From NCBI RefSeq assembly GCF_000766145.1, contig NZ_JNFB01000006.1, positions 27,542-91,541 of the forward strand: 64,000 bases of DNA. Reading direction: 5' to 3'. Positions 42,934-51,569 of the stretch are shown one piece after another (the first letter of the stretch is position 1; each line of letters begins with the position of its first letter). The stretch is from Paenilisteria newyorkensis. GTDB lineage: Bacteria; Bacillota; Bacilli; Lactobacillales; Listeriaceae. The notes under the pieces were generated by a model. The model searched no databases, was not told the origin of the DNA, and worked only from the letters and a program-made list of their open reading frames with translations. A program made the translations under genes and the position numbers.

Positions 42934-42949
42934 TGACATAACGCTGTCA
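42934..42949. promoter_or_regulatory. Likely operator TGACA-N6-TGTCA
   Basis: A perfect 5-bp inverted repeat (42934-42938 and 42945-42949) in the divergent gap. On the minus strand its right arm is part of TTGACA (42950-42945), which with TAGTAT 19 bp away could be the regulator's own promoter. Binding by the WYL protein is inferred. Confidence 0.6.
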
Positions 42950-42985
42950 ATCGAATACGCTATTATAGAGGAAAAGGAGGTTTTA

Positions 42986-43369
42986 ATGATGCAAGAAATT
43001 TATTGGATAAACGAAACGCGTACGAATAATTTCAATGACCGCGAAGTCGCTGCGAAAATAGGCGGCTTATGGCAAGAAGCGCAAAAATTACAGCAAACAG
43101 ACGCCACGTTTTATGGTATTTATGCTGATTATGAGAGTGACTACAAGGGAGATTATACGGTGAGCGTTGCGAGCAATATGCCTCATTCTGAAAATGCAAA
43201 AAAAATCATGATTCCTGAACAACCATATCAAGTTTTCAACGTAGAAAAAGAGGTTTTCGCGACGTGGCAAGAAATTTGGAATACCGAACTCCATAGAAGT
43301 TACCTTTTTGACTATGAAGAATACACTCCTGATGGCTCGATTCGGATTTATGTCGGTCTAAACGCATAG
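42986..43369 (+). CDS. GyrI-like/effector-binding domain protein
   Basis: 127 residues from ATG 42986 (AAGGAGG five bases upstream; an ATG at 42989 is equally possible). The fold is the AraC effector-binding/GyrI-like type, seen in FYGIYADYESDYKGDYTVSV and the C-terminal IPEQPYQVFNVEK and GSIRIYVGLN. Such stand-alone domains bind small amphipathic molecules. The frame is open further upstream across the promoter region, but that part lacks an RBS. Likely controlled by, or partner of, the WYL regulator. Confidence 0.82.
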   Translation: MMQEIYWINETRTNNFNDREVAAKIGGLWQEAQKLQQTDATFYGIYADYESDYKGDYTVSVASNMPHSENAKKIMIPEQPYQVFNVEKEVFATWQEIWNTELHRSYLFDYEEYTPDGSIRIYVGLNA

Positions 43370-43370
43370 A

Positions 43371-43409
43371 AAAAGAGCAGTACGCCAAATTTGGTTTACT
43401 GCTCTTTTA
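43371..43409. terminator. Bidirectional terminator between the effector-binding gene and nrnA
   Basis: AAAAGAGCAGTA (43371-43382) pairs with TACTGCTCTTTT (43398-43409), with A/T runs on both sides. It serves the plus-strand gene at 42986 and minus-strand nrnA. Confidence 0.85.
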
Positions 43410-43410
43410 T

Positions 43411-44340
43411 TCAATTACATAATGCTTCTAGTTTTGCCACCATTTCTGGGATTTCTGACTCCGATTCAAGCGTCGCACCAGATGCCAACGGATGCCCACC
43501 GCCACGATATTCCTTTGCTAAACCGTTGATAACAGGCCCTTTTGATCGTAAACGCGCTCGGATAATCGCGCCATCTTCTATGAATAATATCCACGCTTTA
43601 ATCCCAATAACGCTGTCAATCCGATTCACCAACTGTGCTGCATCGCGCGCCGTGACATCAAACTGCTCCAGCAAAGCTCGGTTAATATAAATATGCGCAG
43701 CGCCATTTGCCGCCATCTGGAAATTTTGCAAAATATAGCCTGATAATTTGACCGCATTCAGTGGTGTCTCATACATTTTTGTAAAAATTTCCGTGCGATC
43801 AAACGGGAAAACAACAAGGTCCGCCGCGTAACGCAATGTTTTCGGCGTCGTATTCGGGAATAAGAACCGTCCAGTATCCCCAACAATCCCAGCGTACAGC
43901 AACCGCGCCGCCTTCTCGTTCAGCGTCAATTCTTTCGGAAACGCCTCCACAAACGCCGTAATCATCTCACTACAAGACGAAGCCCCCATATCAACCCAAC
44001 TATAATCCCCATACGCATCGTCATTCGGATGGTGATCAACCTTCACAAGCTCCTTGCCAAGCGAATAGCGCGCGTCATCAATCCGCTCCGTGTTCGCCGT
44101 ATCACAAACAATCACAAGCGCACCCTCATAAACCGAATCCTCAATCGCATCCACTTTCCCAAGAAAATCAAGCGACGGCTCACCTTCCCCAACACAATAC
44201 ACCAACTTATCTGGAAAATTGCCTTCTAAAACCGCCGCGAGTCCCATTTGCGAACCATATGCATCCGGATCCGGCCGCACATGCCGGTGAATAATAATCG
44301 TCTCATATTTCTTAATCACATCTAAAATTGCTTTTTTCAT
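43411..44340 (-). CDS. nrnA: NanoRNase/pAp phosphatase NrnA
   Basis: 309 residues from ATG 44340 (GGTGG seven bases upstream). DHH phosphoesterase: RHVRPDPDAYGSQ, VCDTANTERID, VDHHPNDDAYG supply the metal ligands; the C-terminal DHHA1 domain ends in YRGGGHPLASGAT. It degrades 2-5-mers of RNA and dephosphorylates pAp to AMP; Listeria homologues (PgpH/PdeA partners) also act on pApA from c-di-AMP breakdown. It follows ytoI closely. Confidence 0.95.
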   Translation of the reverse strand: MKKAILDVIKKYETIIIHRHVRPDPDAYGSQMGLAAVLEGNFPDKLVYCVGEGEPSLDFLGKVDAIEDSVYEGALVIVCDTANTERIDDARYSLGKELVKVDHHPNDDAYGDYSWVDMGASSCSEMITAFVEAFPKELTLNEKAARLLYAGIVGDTGRFLFPNTTPKTLRYAADLVVFPFDRTEIFTKMYETPLNAVKLSGYILQNFQMAANGAAHIYINRALLEQFDVTARDAAQLVNRIDSVIGIKAWILFIEDGAIIRARLRSKGPVINGLAKEYRGGGHPLASGATLESESEIPEMVAKLEALCN

Positions 44341-44357
44341 CCTATTTCCACCAATCC

Positions 44358-45683
44358 TTAACGTTCCATCATTTGGCAAGCCACAATCGCTTTACCCACT
44401 AAAATACCTTCCAAATACAGCTCGATATCGATTTTTCCCGCCTTACGTCCAATCTCCAAAATCCGCGGTTTAATCACAATCGTCGCATCCATTTGTACCG
44501 GTTTCAAAAAGTAAATCGAAATATTCTCAATCGCCACATTGCGCTTCTTCAAAGAAAACAGTTTTTGCTGCACAACATCACACACGATCTGCGTAAAAAC
44601 GCCGTAAGAAAGCGTCCCGATATTGTTCGTCATCTGCGGCGTCACGGTAAATTGAAAATCCAGTTCCGACACATCATCCGTCGTCTTTTCAATCAACTGA
44701 TTCGTAATCGTATCGTCAATCGTCTCCCCAATCTGCGGCTGCCGCTGAATCATTTGCAGCGACTTCAAAATATCCTGTCGACTCACAATCCCAATCAGCG
44801 TCAAATCATCTTTCACAACCGGGATAACCTCGATACCTTCCCAAATCATCATGTGCGATACCGACGCCACGCTCATTTTCGGACCGACCGTCAACGGATT
44901 TTTCGTCATCACTCGCTCAATCGAGATCGATAAATTTTTGTCAATCACGTCTTTGCTCGTAATCATCCCCGACAAGCGCATCGCCTTATTCACCACTGGA
45001 AAACGGCTGTGCCCCGTCGATGTTTCCTTCTTATACCAATCCTCGACCCGATCCGATGTGCTCAAATAAGCCGTCTTCTCAAGCGGTGTCAAAATATCCT
45101 CCACAAACACGACTTCCTTCTTAATCAACTGGTCAAAAATCGCCCGGTTAATCATCGTTCCAACCGTAAACGTGTCATACGTCGTCGATAAAATTGGCAA
45201 CTCTTTCTCGTCCGCCAATTTCTTCACCGACTCCACCGTATCAAAGCCACCCGTAATCAGCACCGCGGCACCACGTTCTAGCGCCAACTCCTGCGCATCC
45301 ACCCGATTCCCAACGATCACCAAGTTCCCCGCATCCGTATAGCGCTCCATCGCCTCCACCGTCATCGCACCAATCACAAACTTGTTCAGTGATTTATGAA
45401 GCCCAGCACGGCCACCAAGCACTTGACCATCGATCATATTCACAATCTCCGCGTACGTCAGCTTCTCGATACTATCCTTTTGCTTCCGCTCAATCCGGAT
45501 TGTCCCGACACGCTTAATCGTACTAACAAAGCCAACAATTTCCGCATCCTTAATCGCCCTGTAAGCCGTCCCTTCACTGACATGCAAGTTTTTCGCGATT
45601 TTCCGAACCGAAATTTTCTCGCCCACCGCAAGCTCTTCAATATATTTCAAAATCTGCTCATGCTTTGTCGCCAAGCCACTCAC
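44358..45683 (-). CDS. ytoI: CBS-DRTGG-HTH regulator-like protein (YtoI)
   Basis: 441 residues. Order: N-terminal winged HTH (KISVRKIAKNLHVSEGTAYRAIKDAE), DRTGG domain (GGRAGLHKSLNKFVIGAM, residues about 90-190), a CBS pair (residues about 195-315, SRFPVVNKAMRLSGMITSKD, VIPVVKDDLTLIGIVSRQD), and a C-terminal hot-dog thioesterase-like domain (about 330-441). CBS domains bind adenyl nucleotides, so a nucleotide-sensing regulator is likely; no target is known to me. Confidence 0.9.
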   Translation of the reverse strand: MSGLATKHEQILKYIEELAVGEKISVRKIAKNLHVSEGTAYRAIKDAEIVGFVSTIKRVGTIRIERKQKDSIEKLTYAEIVNMIDGQVLGGRAGLHKSLNKFVIGAMTVEAMERYTDAGNLVIVGNRVDAQELALERGAAVLITGGFDTVESVKKLADEKELPILSTTYDTFTVGTMINRAIFDQLIKKEVVFVEDILTPLEKTAYLSTSDRVEDWYKKETSTGHSRFPVVNKAMRLSGMITSKDVIDKNLSISIERVMTKNPLTVGPKMSVASVSHMMIWEGIEVIPVVKDDLTLIGIVSRQDILKSLQMIQRQPQIGETIDDTITNQLIEKTTDDVSELDFQFTVTPQMTNNIGTLSYGVFTQIVCDVVQQKLFSLKKRNVAIENISIYFLKPVQMDATIVIKPRILEIGRKAGKIDIELYLEGILVGKAIVACQMMER

Positions 45684-45692
45684 CCATTCCCT

Positions 45693-46376
45693 CTAAATTG
45701 TCATCGATGCGCCAATATCCAGCACTTTCCCACGCAATTCCGTATTCAAACTCGCCACAAACGCGTGCGGATCCTGTGCAATCAGCGGGAACGTATTATA
45801 ATGCATTGGTACAACCACCTTCGCCTGCAAAAATTCCGCTGCAATCGCCGCATCTTCCGGCCCCATTGTAAAATTATCCCCAATCGGCAAAAACGCCACG
45901 TCAAGCTCGTTCAACTGCCCGATTAATTTCATATCCGAGAACAATCCCGTATCGCCAGCATGATAAATCGACTTCCCATCGATTGTCAACACGAATCCCG
46001 TCGGCAAGCCTAAATTAATAATTTTGCCATCTTGCACCGTCGACGAACCATGAAACGCCTGCGTCAATTTCACCGTTCCAAAATCAAACGGACGCTTTCC
46101 ACCAATATGTAGCGGCGCCAAATTTTCCACACCTTGCATATTTAAAAACGTTGCCAGTTCCACATTCGCAATCACCGTCGCGCCCGATTGTTGCGCAATC
46201 GTGACCGTGTCCCCCACATGATCGTCGTGCCCGTGCGTCACAATAATATAATCCGGTTTCTCATTCTCCACCACCAAATCACACTGCGGATTCCCTGAAA
46301 TAAATGGATCCACAAGAATCGTCACGTCCTCCGCCACCACTTTAATACAAGATTGCCCATGAAATGAAATTTGCAT
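45693..46376 (-). CDS. ytkL: Metal-dependent hydrolase, UPF0173 (YtkL)
   Basis: 227 residues, metallo-beta-lactamase fold. The [10 protein letters not shown] motif (HxHxDH) and later [11 protein letters not shown] and VPMHYNTFP complete the two-metal site. The family is YtkL/UlaG-like without a proven substrate. It lies nine bases after the ytoI start region, upstream in the transcription unit, with an extended -10 (TGGTATAGT) before it. Confidence 0.92.
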   Translation of the reverse strand: MQISFHGQSCIKVVAEDVTILVDPFISGNPQCDLVVENEKPDYIIVTHGHDDHVGDTVTIAQQSGATVIANVELATFLNMQGVENLAPLHIGGKRPFDFGTVKLTQAFHGSSTVQDGKIINLGLPTGFVLTIDGKSIYHAGDTGLFSDMKLIGQLNELDVAFLPIGDNFTMGPEDAAIAAEFLQAKVVVPMHYNTFPLIAQDPHAFVASLNTELRGKVLDIGASMTI

Positions 46377-46524
46377 ATTCTGACTTCCCTTCTGTACTAC
46401 TAATTATATTTAATACATAAACTATACCATAAAACGATTGCAAAGTGTTGCAATAACACCGTTTAATGATGACACGAAAATACGTAAAACATCGCTATAC
46501 TAGTACAGAAAACACACCCGATAT

Positions 46525-46947
46525 CTAATCAAAGTCCGCAATCATCTTCTCTAAACCAGCCACTACATGTTTTCGTGCCCTTCCAGAAAGAGCCTTCTCC
46601 ATTCCCTCGTTCAAATCACGAAACGCTTGCTGCACATGACGAACCAACTCTTCTCCTTCTACTGTCAGAAAAATCTGCTTCTGCCGCTCATTATCGCTAG
46701 GTATCTCCCGATAAATAAGCCCCTTCTTCTCCAATTCTTTCAAAATATTCGTGATTGTCGCGTTCTGCTTCCCTAAATAATGCGCCAAGTCCTTCTGAAT
46801 CGTCCCCGAATTCGCAGCCACATAATTCAAACTTTTCGCCTGCAAAAGATTCAAATGAACCCCTTTCAACCGTTTTGAAATATAATCCTGTTGTAACAAA
46901 CTCAACTGATAAATTTTCTCTGACAACTCATTTTCGCCTGAAATCAA
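46525..46947 (-). CDS. MarR family transcriptional regulator
   Basis: 140 residues from TTG 46947 (GGAGG eight bases upstream). Winged HTH of MarR type: LHYLGKQNATITNILKELEKKGLI is split as QKDLAHYLGKQNATITNILKEL with the wing YREIPSDNERQKQIFLT. It is divergent from the DUF2316-SDR pair and likely represses that promoter, as MarR genes often do for adjacent detoxification genes. Residue DNERQK of the wing is canonical. Inserted between ytkL and pepQ relative to the order I recall. Confidence 0.88.
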   Translation of the reverse strand: MISGENELSEKIYQLSLLQQDYISKRLKGVHLNLLQAKSLNYVAANSGTIQKDLAHYLGKQNATITNILKELEKKGLIYREIPSDNERQKQIFLTVEGEELVRHVQQAFRDLNEGMEKALSGRARKHVVAGLEKMIADFD

Positions 46948-46998
46948 ATGCCTCTCCTCCTTCATGTCTTTTAAACAGTTTAATCTAAAACAATTCAA

Positions 46999-47027
46999 TT
47001 GACAACTATTCTAAAACAGCGTATAGT
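46999..47027 (+). promoter_or_regulatory. Promoter of the DUF2316-SDR operon
   Basis: TTGACA (46999-47004), 17-bp spacer, TATAGT (47022-47027). A nearly consensus sigma-A promoter, so repression is needed for control. Confidence 0.85.
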
Positions 47028-47040
47028 CATATTCATTAAA

Positions 47041-47073
47041 TAGTTTTAATTACAACTGTATTAAAAACAACTA
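47041..47073. promoter_or_regulatory. Likely MarR operator
   Basis: An imperfect palindrome from TAGTTTTAAT (47041) to TTAAAAACAACTA (47073), just downstream of the -10 box at 47022-47027. Two direct repeats TCTAAAACA (46984-46992 and 47010-47018) flank the -35 and may also bind the regulator. Assignment is inferred from position. Confidence 0.5.
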
Positions 47074-47093
47074 TAAATCAGGAGGAATCAATC

Positions 47094-47405
47094 ATGTCAC
47101 TAAGCCCACAACAAATGAAAAATACAATACACGAATTTCAACAAAACTTTGTGTTATCAGGCCTTACAATCGAACAAATTGCAACCGAACTACAAACAAG
47201 CCCAGAAAAAATCCATCGCATTCTCCAATTAGAACAAAAATCAATCGAAGACCCGTGGATTCTCAAGGAATTTTTAGAGCAACATATTTTGAAATCGGGA
47301 AAAATGCCTGTCCCATTTAGCGCGCTACAAGGCAATTACCATCAATACTGGTTTTTAAAGACGAAAAAAATCGATAAAATGCAGCTCAGCAAAGGAAATA
47401 ACTAA
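47094..47405 (+). CDS. DUF2316 family protein
   Basis: 103 residues. The N-terminal half reads as a helix-turn-helix (LTIEQIATELQTSPEKIHRILQL); the rest (DPWILKEFLEQHIL, PVPFSALQGNYHQYWFL) matches my memory of DUF2316, a small family next to MarR regulators and oxidoreductases in lactic acid bacteria. AGGAGG lies upstream of the ATG. Probably co-transcribed with the SDR gene 17 bases downstream. Function unknown; a DNA-binding or sensor role is possible. Confidence 0.8.
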   Translation: MSLSPQQMKNTIHEFQQNFVLSGLTIEQIATELQTSPEKIHRILQLEQKSIEDPWILKEFLEQHILKSGKMPVPFSALQGNYHQYWFLKTKKIDKMQLSKGNN

Positions 47406-47422
47406 TTTAGGAGGAATTTACA

Positions 47423-48115
47423 ATGACAATTACTTTAATTACAGGCGGAAATGCCGGATTAGGATTTGAAACCGCGCGACGTTTGAAAGAAGTTGGGTAC
47501 AAAGTTTATATCGGATCACGCGATGCCGCTCGTGGAAAAGAAGCAGCCGCGGAACTTGGCGTCGCTTTCATCGTTTTAGACGTCACAAACGAAGCTTCCG
47601 TCGCACAAGCAGCCACAGAAATCGAGAAAAAAGAAGGCCATTTAGACGTCCTTATCAACAATGCCGGCGTTTCAGGAAATGTCGCATCGCCAGAACAAAT
47701 CACCGTCGACATGATGGAGCAAGTCTACCAAGTCAACGTTTTCGGAGTCGTGCGCGCCACCCATCACTTTTTACCACTTTTGCAAAAATCGACACAACCC
47801 ATTATCGTCAACGTGAGCAGTGGCCTCGGTTCATTCGGGCAAGTTCTAAATCCAGAACAAATCGAATCCAAACTAAACCCGCTAGTATACAGCTCGTCCA
47901 AATCCGCCGCTTCCATGCTCACAGTCCAGTACGCCAAAGGTTTACCGAACATGCAAATCAATGCGGTCGATCCAGGCCCAACCAAAACTGGCTTAACAGG
48001 GCAAGGCCACCAAACCGTTCAAGAAGGATCCGACGCGATCGTGCAAATGGCAACCATTGACAAAGACGGCCCAACTGGTATTTTTATGAGCCACGATGGT
48101 ATTATTCCATGGTAA
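47423..48115 (+). CDS. Short-chain dehydrogenase/reductase
   Basis: 230 residues, classical SDR. Cofactor motif TGGNAGLGFETA (TGxxxGxG), LINNAGVSG (NNAG), catalytic Ser in NVSSGLGSFG and YSSSKSAASM (YxxxK). The arginines after the first beta strand (GSRDAARG) suggest NADPH preference. The substrate is unknown; similar MarR-controlled SDRs reduce carbonyl compounds such as quinones or aldehydes. AGGAGG precedes the ATG. Confidence 0.9.
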   Translation: MTITLITGGNAGLGFETARRLKEVGYKVYIGSRDAARGKEAAAELGVAFIVLDVTNEASVAQAATEIEKKEGHLDVLINNAGVSGNVASPEQITVDMMEQVYQVNVFGVVRATHHFLPLLQKSTQPIIVNVSSGLGSFGQVLNPEQIESKLNPLVYSSSKSAASMLTVQYAKGLPNMQINAVDPGPTKTGLTGQGHQTVQEGSDAIVQMATIDKDGPTGIFMSHDGIIPW

Positions 48116-48181
48116 ACATTTAATTTCTGCGCGATTTCGTGTTATGATAAAGCGGACGAAACAAGGAAAGAAGGATGACTG

Positions 48182-49279
48182 ATGGAAAAAAATATCGATA
48201 TTTTGCAAAACTGGCTAAAAGAGCAAGGCGCTGAGGTTGCGTTCATCACCGACCCTGAAAACATCGCCTATTTCACCGGCTATCATAGCGACCCACACGA
48301 ACGCGTGCTAGGCCTCGCCGTATTTCCCGAAGTCGCGCCGTTCCTTTTCACACCAGGCCTTGAAGTAGAAGATGTGAAAAACAGCGACTGGTCACACGAG
48401 GCATACGGTTACAGTGACATCGAAAACCCCTGGGAAATCATCGTCACGCAGATTACAAAACGCGTACCGACCGTGAAGAAATTTGCCATCGAGAAATCCC
48501 ATATGACGGTTGACCGTTTTGAAATTTTATCCAAATATTTAACCGACGCGACATTCATCTCGATTGAAGAAAAAATTCAGATGATCCGCCTCATCAAAAC
48601 ACCAGAAGAACTAGCCATCCTAAAAGAAGCCGCACTACTAGCCGATTACGCCGTCCAAGTGGGCGTTGACGAAATCGCAGAAGGCAAAACCGAAGCGGAA
48701 ATCGTGGCAAAAATCGAATATGAAATGAAGAAAAAAGGCGTGAGCGCGATGTCCTTCTCAACGATGGTTCTAACCGGCACAAACGGCGCCCTACCACACG
48801 GCACACCAAGCGAGACAAAAATCAAAAAAGGCGACCTTGTCCTCTTTGACCTAGGCGTTGTCCATAAAGGCTACTGCTCCGACATCACGCGCACCGTGGC
48901 ATACGGCGAAATCAGCGCAGAACAAGAAAAAATCTACAACACCGTGCTAAAAGCCCAACTCGCAGCCATCGAAAAAGTAAAAGCCGGCGTTCCGGCGAAA
49001 GAAGTGGATCTGACCGCTCGCAACATCATCAAAGACGCAGGTTATGGCGACTACTTCCCACATCGACTCGGGCACGGGCTAGGCGCAAGCGTCCACGAAT
49101 TCCCATCGATCACCGAAACAAACGAGATGGCGCTACAAGAAAATATGGTCTTCACCATTGAACCCGGCATTTACGTCCCAGGCGTTGCAGGCGTGCGAAT
49201 TGAAGATGATATCGTAGTGACAAAAGATGGTTATGAAATTTTGACCGAGTTTCCGAAAGAATTAACGTATGTGAAATAA
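48182..49279 (+). CDS. pepQ: Xaa-Pro dipeptidase (M24B family)
   Basis: 365 residues. N-terminal creatinase-like domain (about 1-130) and pita-bread catalytic domain with the five metal ligands in VLFDLGVVHKGYCSDITRT (two Asp), HRLGHGLGASVHE (His), TIEPGIYVPG and VRIEDDIVV (two Glu). It cleaves X-Pro dipeptides. An extended -10 (TGTTATGAT, 48141-48149) is the likely promoter. It is on the plus strand, unlike most of the backbone. Confidence 0.94.
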   Translation: MEKNIDILQNWLKEQGAEVAFITDPENIAYFTGYHSDPHERVLGLAVFPEVAPFLFTPGLEVEDVKNSDWSHEAYGYSDIENPWEIIVTQITKRVPTVKKFAIEKSHMTVDRFEILSKYLTDATFISIEEKIQMIRLIKTPEELAILKEAALLADYAVQVGVDEIAEGKTEAEIVAKIEYEMKKKGVSAMSFSTMVLTGTNGALPHGTPSETKIKKGDLVLFDLGVVHKGYCSDITRTVAYGEISAEQEKIYNTVLKAQLAAIEKVKAGVPAKEVDLTARNIIKDAGYGDYFPHRLGHGLGASVHEFPSITETNEMALQENMVFTIEPGIYVPGVAGVRIEDDIVVTKDGYEILTEFPKELTYVK

Positions 49280-49284
49280 GTCAA

Positions 49285-49318
49285 AGAAGTAGTTCAGCCC
49301 ACCAGCTGGACTACTTCT
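49285..49318. terminator. Bidirectional terminator between pepQ and fosX
   Basis: AGAAGTAGTTCAGC (49285-49298) pairs with GCTGGACTACTTCT (49305-49318) over 14 bp with one G-U pair. The TAG stop of fosX lies in one arm. Confidence 0.8.
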
Positions 49319-49712
49319 CTTTGTATTTAAGCAATCTCTCCTCAAGCGTTCCCGTATGCAGTTCGAACAAATGATTATCAAAATCATAAAAATAAATCGA
49401 ATTCGCCTCCCCAACGACTCTTGGACGCCCAGCTTTAATCTCTAATCCTAGTTTTACAATGCGTTCCAAATATCCATCGTATTCCGCCTCATCAATCTTA
49501 AACGCAATATGATTATACGTCCTACTTGGCAGACTGTTTCCTTCCATAATCGCAATCCATAAATCACCTATTAAGAAAAATTTTTCCCGTGACAAAGAAT
49601 ACGTATCGTCTTCGCTCGAATAAACCTCCTCCGCATCAAAAATTCGTTCAAAAAACAAGCTCGCTCTTTCCAAATCTTTGACAACAAACGTCATATGACT
49701 CAAACCTTCCAT
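49311..49712 (-). CDS. fosX: Fosfomycin resistance hydrolase FosX
   Basis: 133 residues from ATG 49712 (GAGGTG upstream); an open frame reaches further up but without a site. VOC-fold metalloenzyme with metal ligands His6 (GLSHMTF), His68 (TYNHIAF) and Glu117 (LFELHTG) and the general base Glu43 (SREKFF). Glu43 distinguishes FosX, an Mn-dependent hydrolase that adds water to fosfomycin, from thiol-using FosA/FosB. YFYDFDNHLFELHTGTLEER is nearly the sequence I recall for Listeria FosX (lmo1702). Its place next to pepQ differs from L. monocytogenes. Confidence 0.92.
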   Translation of the reverse strand: MEGLSHMTFVVKDLERASLFFERIFDAEEVYSSEDDTYSLSREKFFLIGDLWIAIMEGNSLPSRTYNHIAFKIDEAEYDGYLERIVKLGLEIKAGRPRVVGEANSIYFYDFDNHLFELHTGTLEERLLKYKEK

Positions 49713-49818
49713 ACTGATCACCTCATTCTCTATGCTACAAAACTTCTCTACTTTGAGCAACTAATTTCCCAATCCCACCCAATCGCCGTACAATAAAATA
49801 AAAACGAGGTGATTCCAA

Positions 49819-50175
49819 ATGAACCTAACATTCACACCTGCAGCCATTTCACGCGTCGAGGCCTTGCGCGGTGACCTTCCCGGCAAACTATATCTCTACT
49901 ATTTAACAGAAGGATGCGGTTGCGAAAACAGCGGTATTTTCACATTAAAACTAGCGATCGAAACAACACCTGAAGACATCGAATTCTCATCCAATCTTGG
50001 TCCCATCTTAATCGCGCGCTGGACGGCTGTTTTCCTAGAAGAACAACTAAAAATCGACTACGATGCCAAATCTAACGCCCTCATTCTAAAAAGCGACGGT
50101 CAATTCTACAATCGTAACCTCCTACTCATGGACACTGATAATAACTATATTCACACACCAAAAAACGAGCAGTAA
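49819..50175 (+). CDS. IscA/HesB-like iron-sulfur biosynthesis family protein (YqkB-like)
   Basis: 118 residues. HesB/IscA-like fold with LTFTPAAISRVEAL at the start and a cysteine motif YLTEGCGCENSG in the place of an Fe-S ligand loop; the C-terminal CGC motif of true A-type carriers is absent. It resembles Bacillus YqkB, a family annotated as iron-sulfur cluster biosynthesis but without proven function. GAGGTG precedes the ATG; TACAAT at 49790-49795 is a likely -10. Divergent from fosX. Confidence 0.8.
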   Translation: MNLTFTPAAISRVEALRGDLPGKLYLYYLTEGCGCENSGIFTLKLAIETTPEDIEFSSNLGPILIARWTAVFLEEQLKIDYDAKSNALILKSDGQFYNRNLLLMDTDNNYIHTPKNEQ

Positions 50176-50200
50176 CCTCAGCAAGAGATTTCTGCTCGTT
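50162..50200 (+). terminator. Terminator after the YqkB-like gene
   Basis: AAACGAGCAG (50162-50171) pairs with CTGCTCGTTT (50191-50200). The stop codon TAA is within the loop side. It runs directly into the palindromic repeat at 50201. Confidence 0.75.
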
Positions 50201-50295
50201 TCAGCGTGTCGACAAACGCTCATTTCCGTCGTTAGAGCCTGTGCGTCGCGCCAGTGCTCGACTTTGCCTAGGATCTAAGCATTTGTCGACACGCT
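50201..50295. repeat. Palindromic repeat element, copy 1
   Basis: 95 bp bounded by 18-bp inverted repeats: CAGCGTGTCGACAAACGC at 50201-50218 and GCATTTGTCGACACGCTG at 50278-50295 (17 of 18 match). The interior contains GTGCTCGACTTTGCCTAG, shared in inverted orientation with copy 2 at 51662-51782. No coding capacity. It looks like a MITE-like or other dispersed palindromic element. Confidence 0.85.
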
Positions 50296-50334
50296 GGGGT
50301 TCGGCGAATAGTCTACGAAAACTGGCTTTTCTAG

Positions 50335-51450
50335 TTAAGCCAGCGCTTCTTCCACCGCCTTATATTCATAACCCAAATCATCCGCAACGGCTTTATACGT
50401 CACATAACCACCAATCGTATTCACACCTTTATACAGCGATAAATTTCCAAGAACTGCATCAGCAAGCCCTTTATTCGCCAATGTTAATCCGAATTGTAGT
50501 GTCGCATTCGTCAGCGAGATGGTCGACGTACGTGGCACGGCACCCGGCATATTCGCCACTGCATAATGCACAACACCATGTTTTTCATACGTCGGGTCAT
50601 CATGCGTTGTCACACGATCCGTCGTTTCAAAAATACCACCTTGATCAATCGCGATATCCACGATAACCGCACCTGGTTTCATTTGCTTCACGAGATCCTC
50701 TTTCACAAGTTTCGGAGCACGCGCACCCGGAATCAGTACCGCACCAACAACCAAATCCGCCTTTTTCACAGCCGTTTCGATGTTGAAAGCGTTACTCATC
50801 AACGTCGTAATTTGATTGCCAAAAATATCATCCAGCTCGCGTAAACGATGCAAGTTCAAATCGAGAATCGTCACATTCGCACCAAGCCCAATCGCCACTT
50901 TTGCTGCGTTCGTTCCTGCCATCCCGCCGCCGATAATAACCACTTCGCCACGCTCAACGCCCGGCACACCGCTAAGTAAAATACCGCGACCGCCATTGTT
51001 CCTTTGCAAAAATTGTGTCCCAATCTGCGCTGCCATACGACCAGCAACCTCGCTCATCGGGCTAAGTAATGGTAATGTACGGTCATCCAGCTCCACCGTT
51101 TCATAGGCAACACTGTTCACCTTATTCTCCGTAAGCGCCTTCGCAAGTTCTGGCTCATTCGCCAAATGTAAGTATGTGAACAACAGCAATCCTTCACGGA
51201 AATAGCCGTATTCAGATGCAATCGGTTCCTTCACTTTCACAACCATATCCGCAGCCCAAGCCTCAGCAGCAGTTCCCACGATCGTCGCGCCTGCCGCAAC
51301 GTAATCCTCATCGTGAAAAGCTGAACCTAAACCCGCGTTTGTTTCAACTAGTACTTTATGACCTGATTGAACGTACGATAAAACACTAGCTGGCGTCATT
51401 GCTACCCGATTTTCATTATTCTTAATTTCTTTTGGAACACCAATTAACAT
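50335..51450 (-). CDS. ald: Alanine dehydrogenase
   Basis: 371 residues from ATG 51450 (AAAGGGGAG upstream); 44 further upstream codons are open but lie across the promoter. N-terminal [20 protein letters not shown], the substrate lysine/histidine region ([22 protein letters not shown]), and the NAD-binding fold [21 protein letters not shown]. It interconverts alanine with pyruvate and ammonia. Its promoter carries a cre site, and two inverted palindromic repeats flank the gene. Confidence 0.96.
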   Translation of the reverse strand: MLIGVPKEIKNNENRVAMTPASVLSYVQSGHKVLVETNAGLGSAFHDEDYVAAGATIVGTAAEAWAADMVVKVKEPIASEYGYFREGLLLFTYLHLANEPELAKALTENKVNSVAYETVELDDRTLPLLSPMSEVAGRMAAQIGTQFLQRNNGGRGILLSGVPGVERGEVVIIGGGMAGTNAAKVAIGLGANVTILDLNLHRLRELDDIFGNQITTLMSNAFNIETAVKKADLVVGAVLIPGARAPKLVKEDLVKQMKPGAVIVDIAIDQGGIFETTDRVTTHDDPTYEKHGVVHYAVANMPGAVPRTSTISLTNATLQFGLTLANKGLADAVLGNLSLYKGVNTIGGYVTYKAVADDLGYEYKAVEEALA

Positions 51451-51483
51451 ATGAATCTCCCCTTTTAAGTAAATTAGCCCATA

Positions 51484-51532
51484 AAGTATGCGCTTACAAA
51501 ACAAGAATAACACAGATGACCCGAATTGTAAA
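51484..51532 (-). promoter_or_regulatory. ald promoter with CcpA cre site
   Basis: TTTACA (51532-51527), 17-bp spacer ending TGT, TATTCT (51509-51504). The bases 51499-51484 read TTGTAAGCGCATACTT, matching the cre consensus at 15 of 16 positions. It starts five bases after the -10 box, where CcpA binding would repress ald in the presence of preferred sugars. Confidence 0.75.
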
Positions 51533-51569
51533 AAAATACGGGTTAAAAAATTTTGCAATGCTTTTAATG

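Noticed and set aside
42785..42985. N-terminal extension of the effector-binding protein
   Set aside because: Crosses the divergent promoter and operator and overlaps the regulator gene; AAGGAGG marks the start at 42986.
45396..45926. 176-codon frame opposite ytoI and ytkL
   Set aside because: Antisense to two conserved genes, rich in Arg/His/Asn as expected of a shadow frame.
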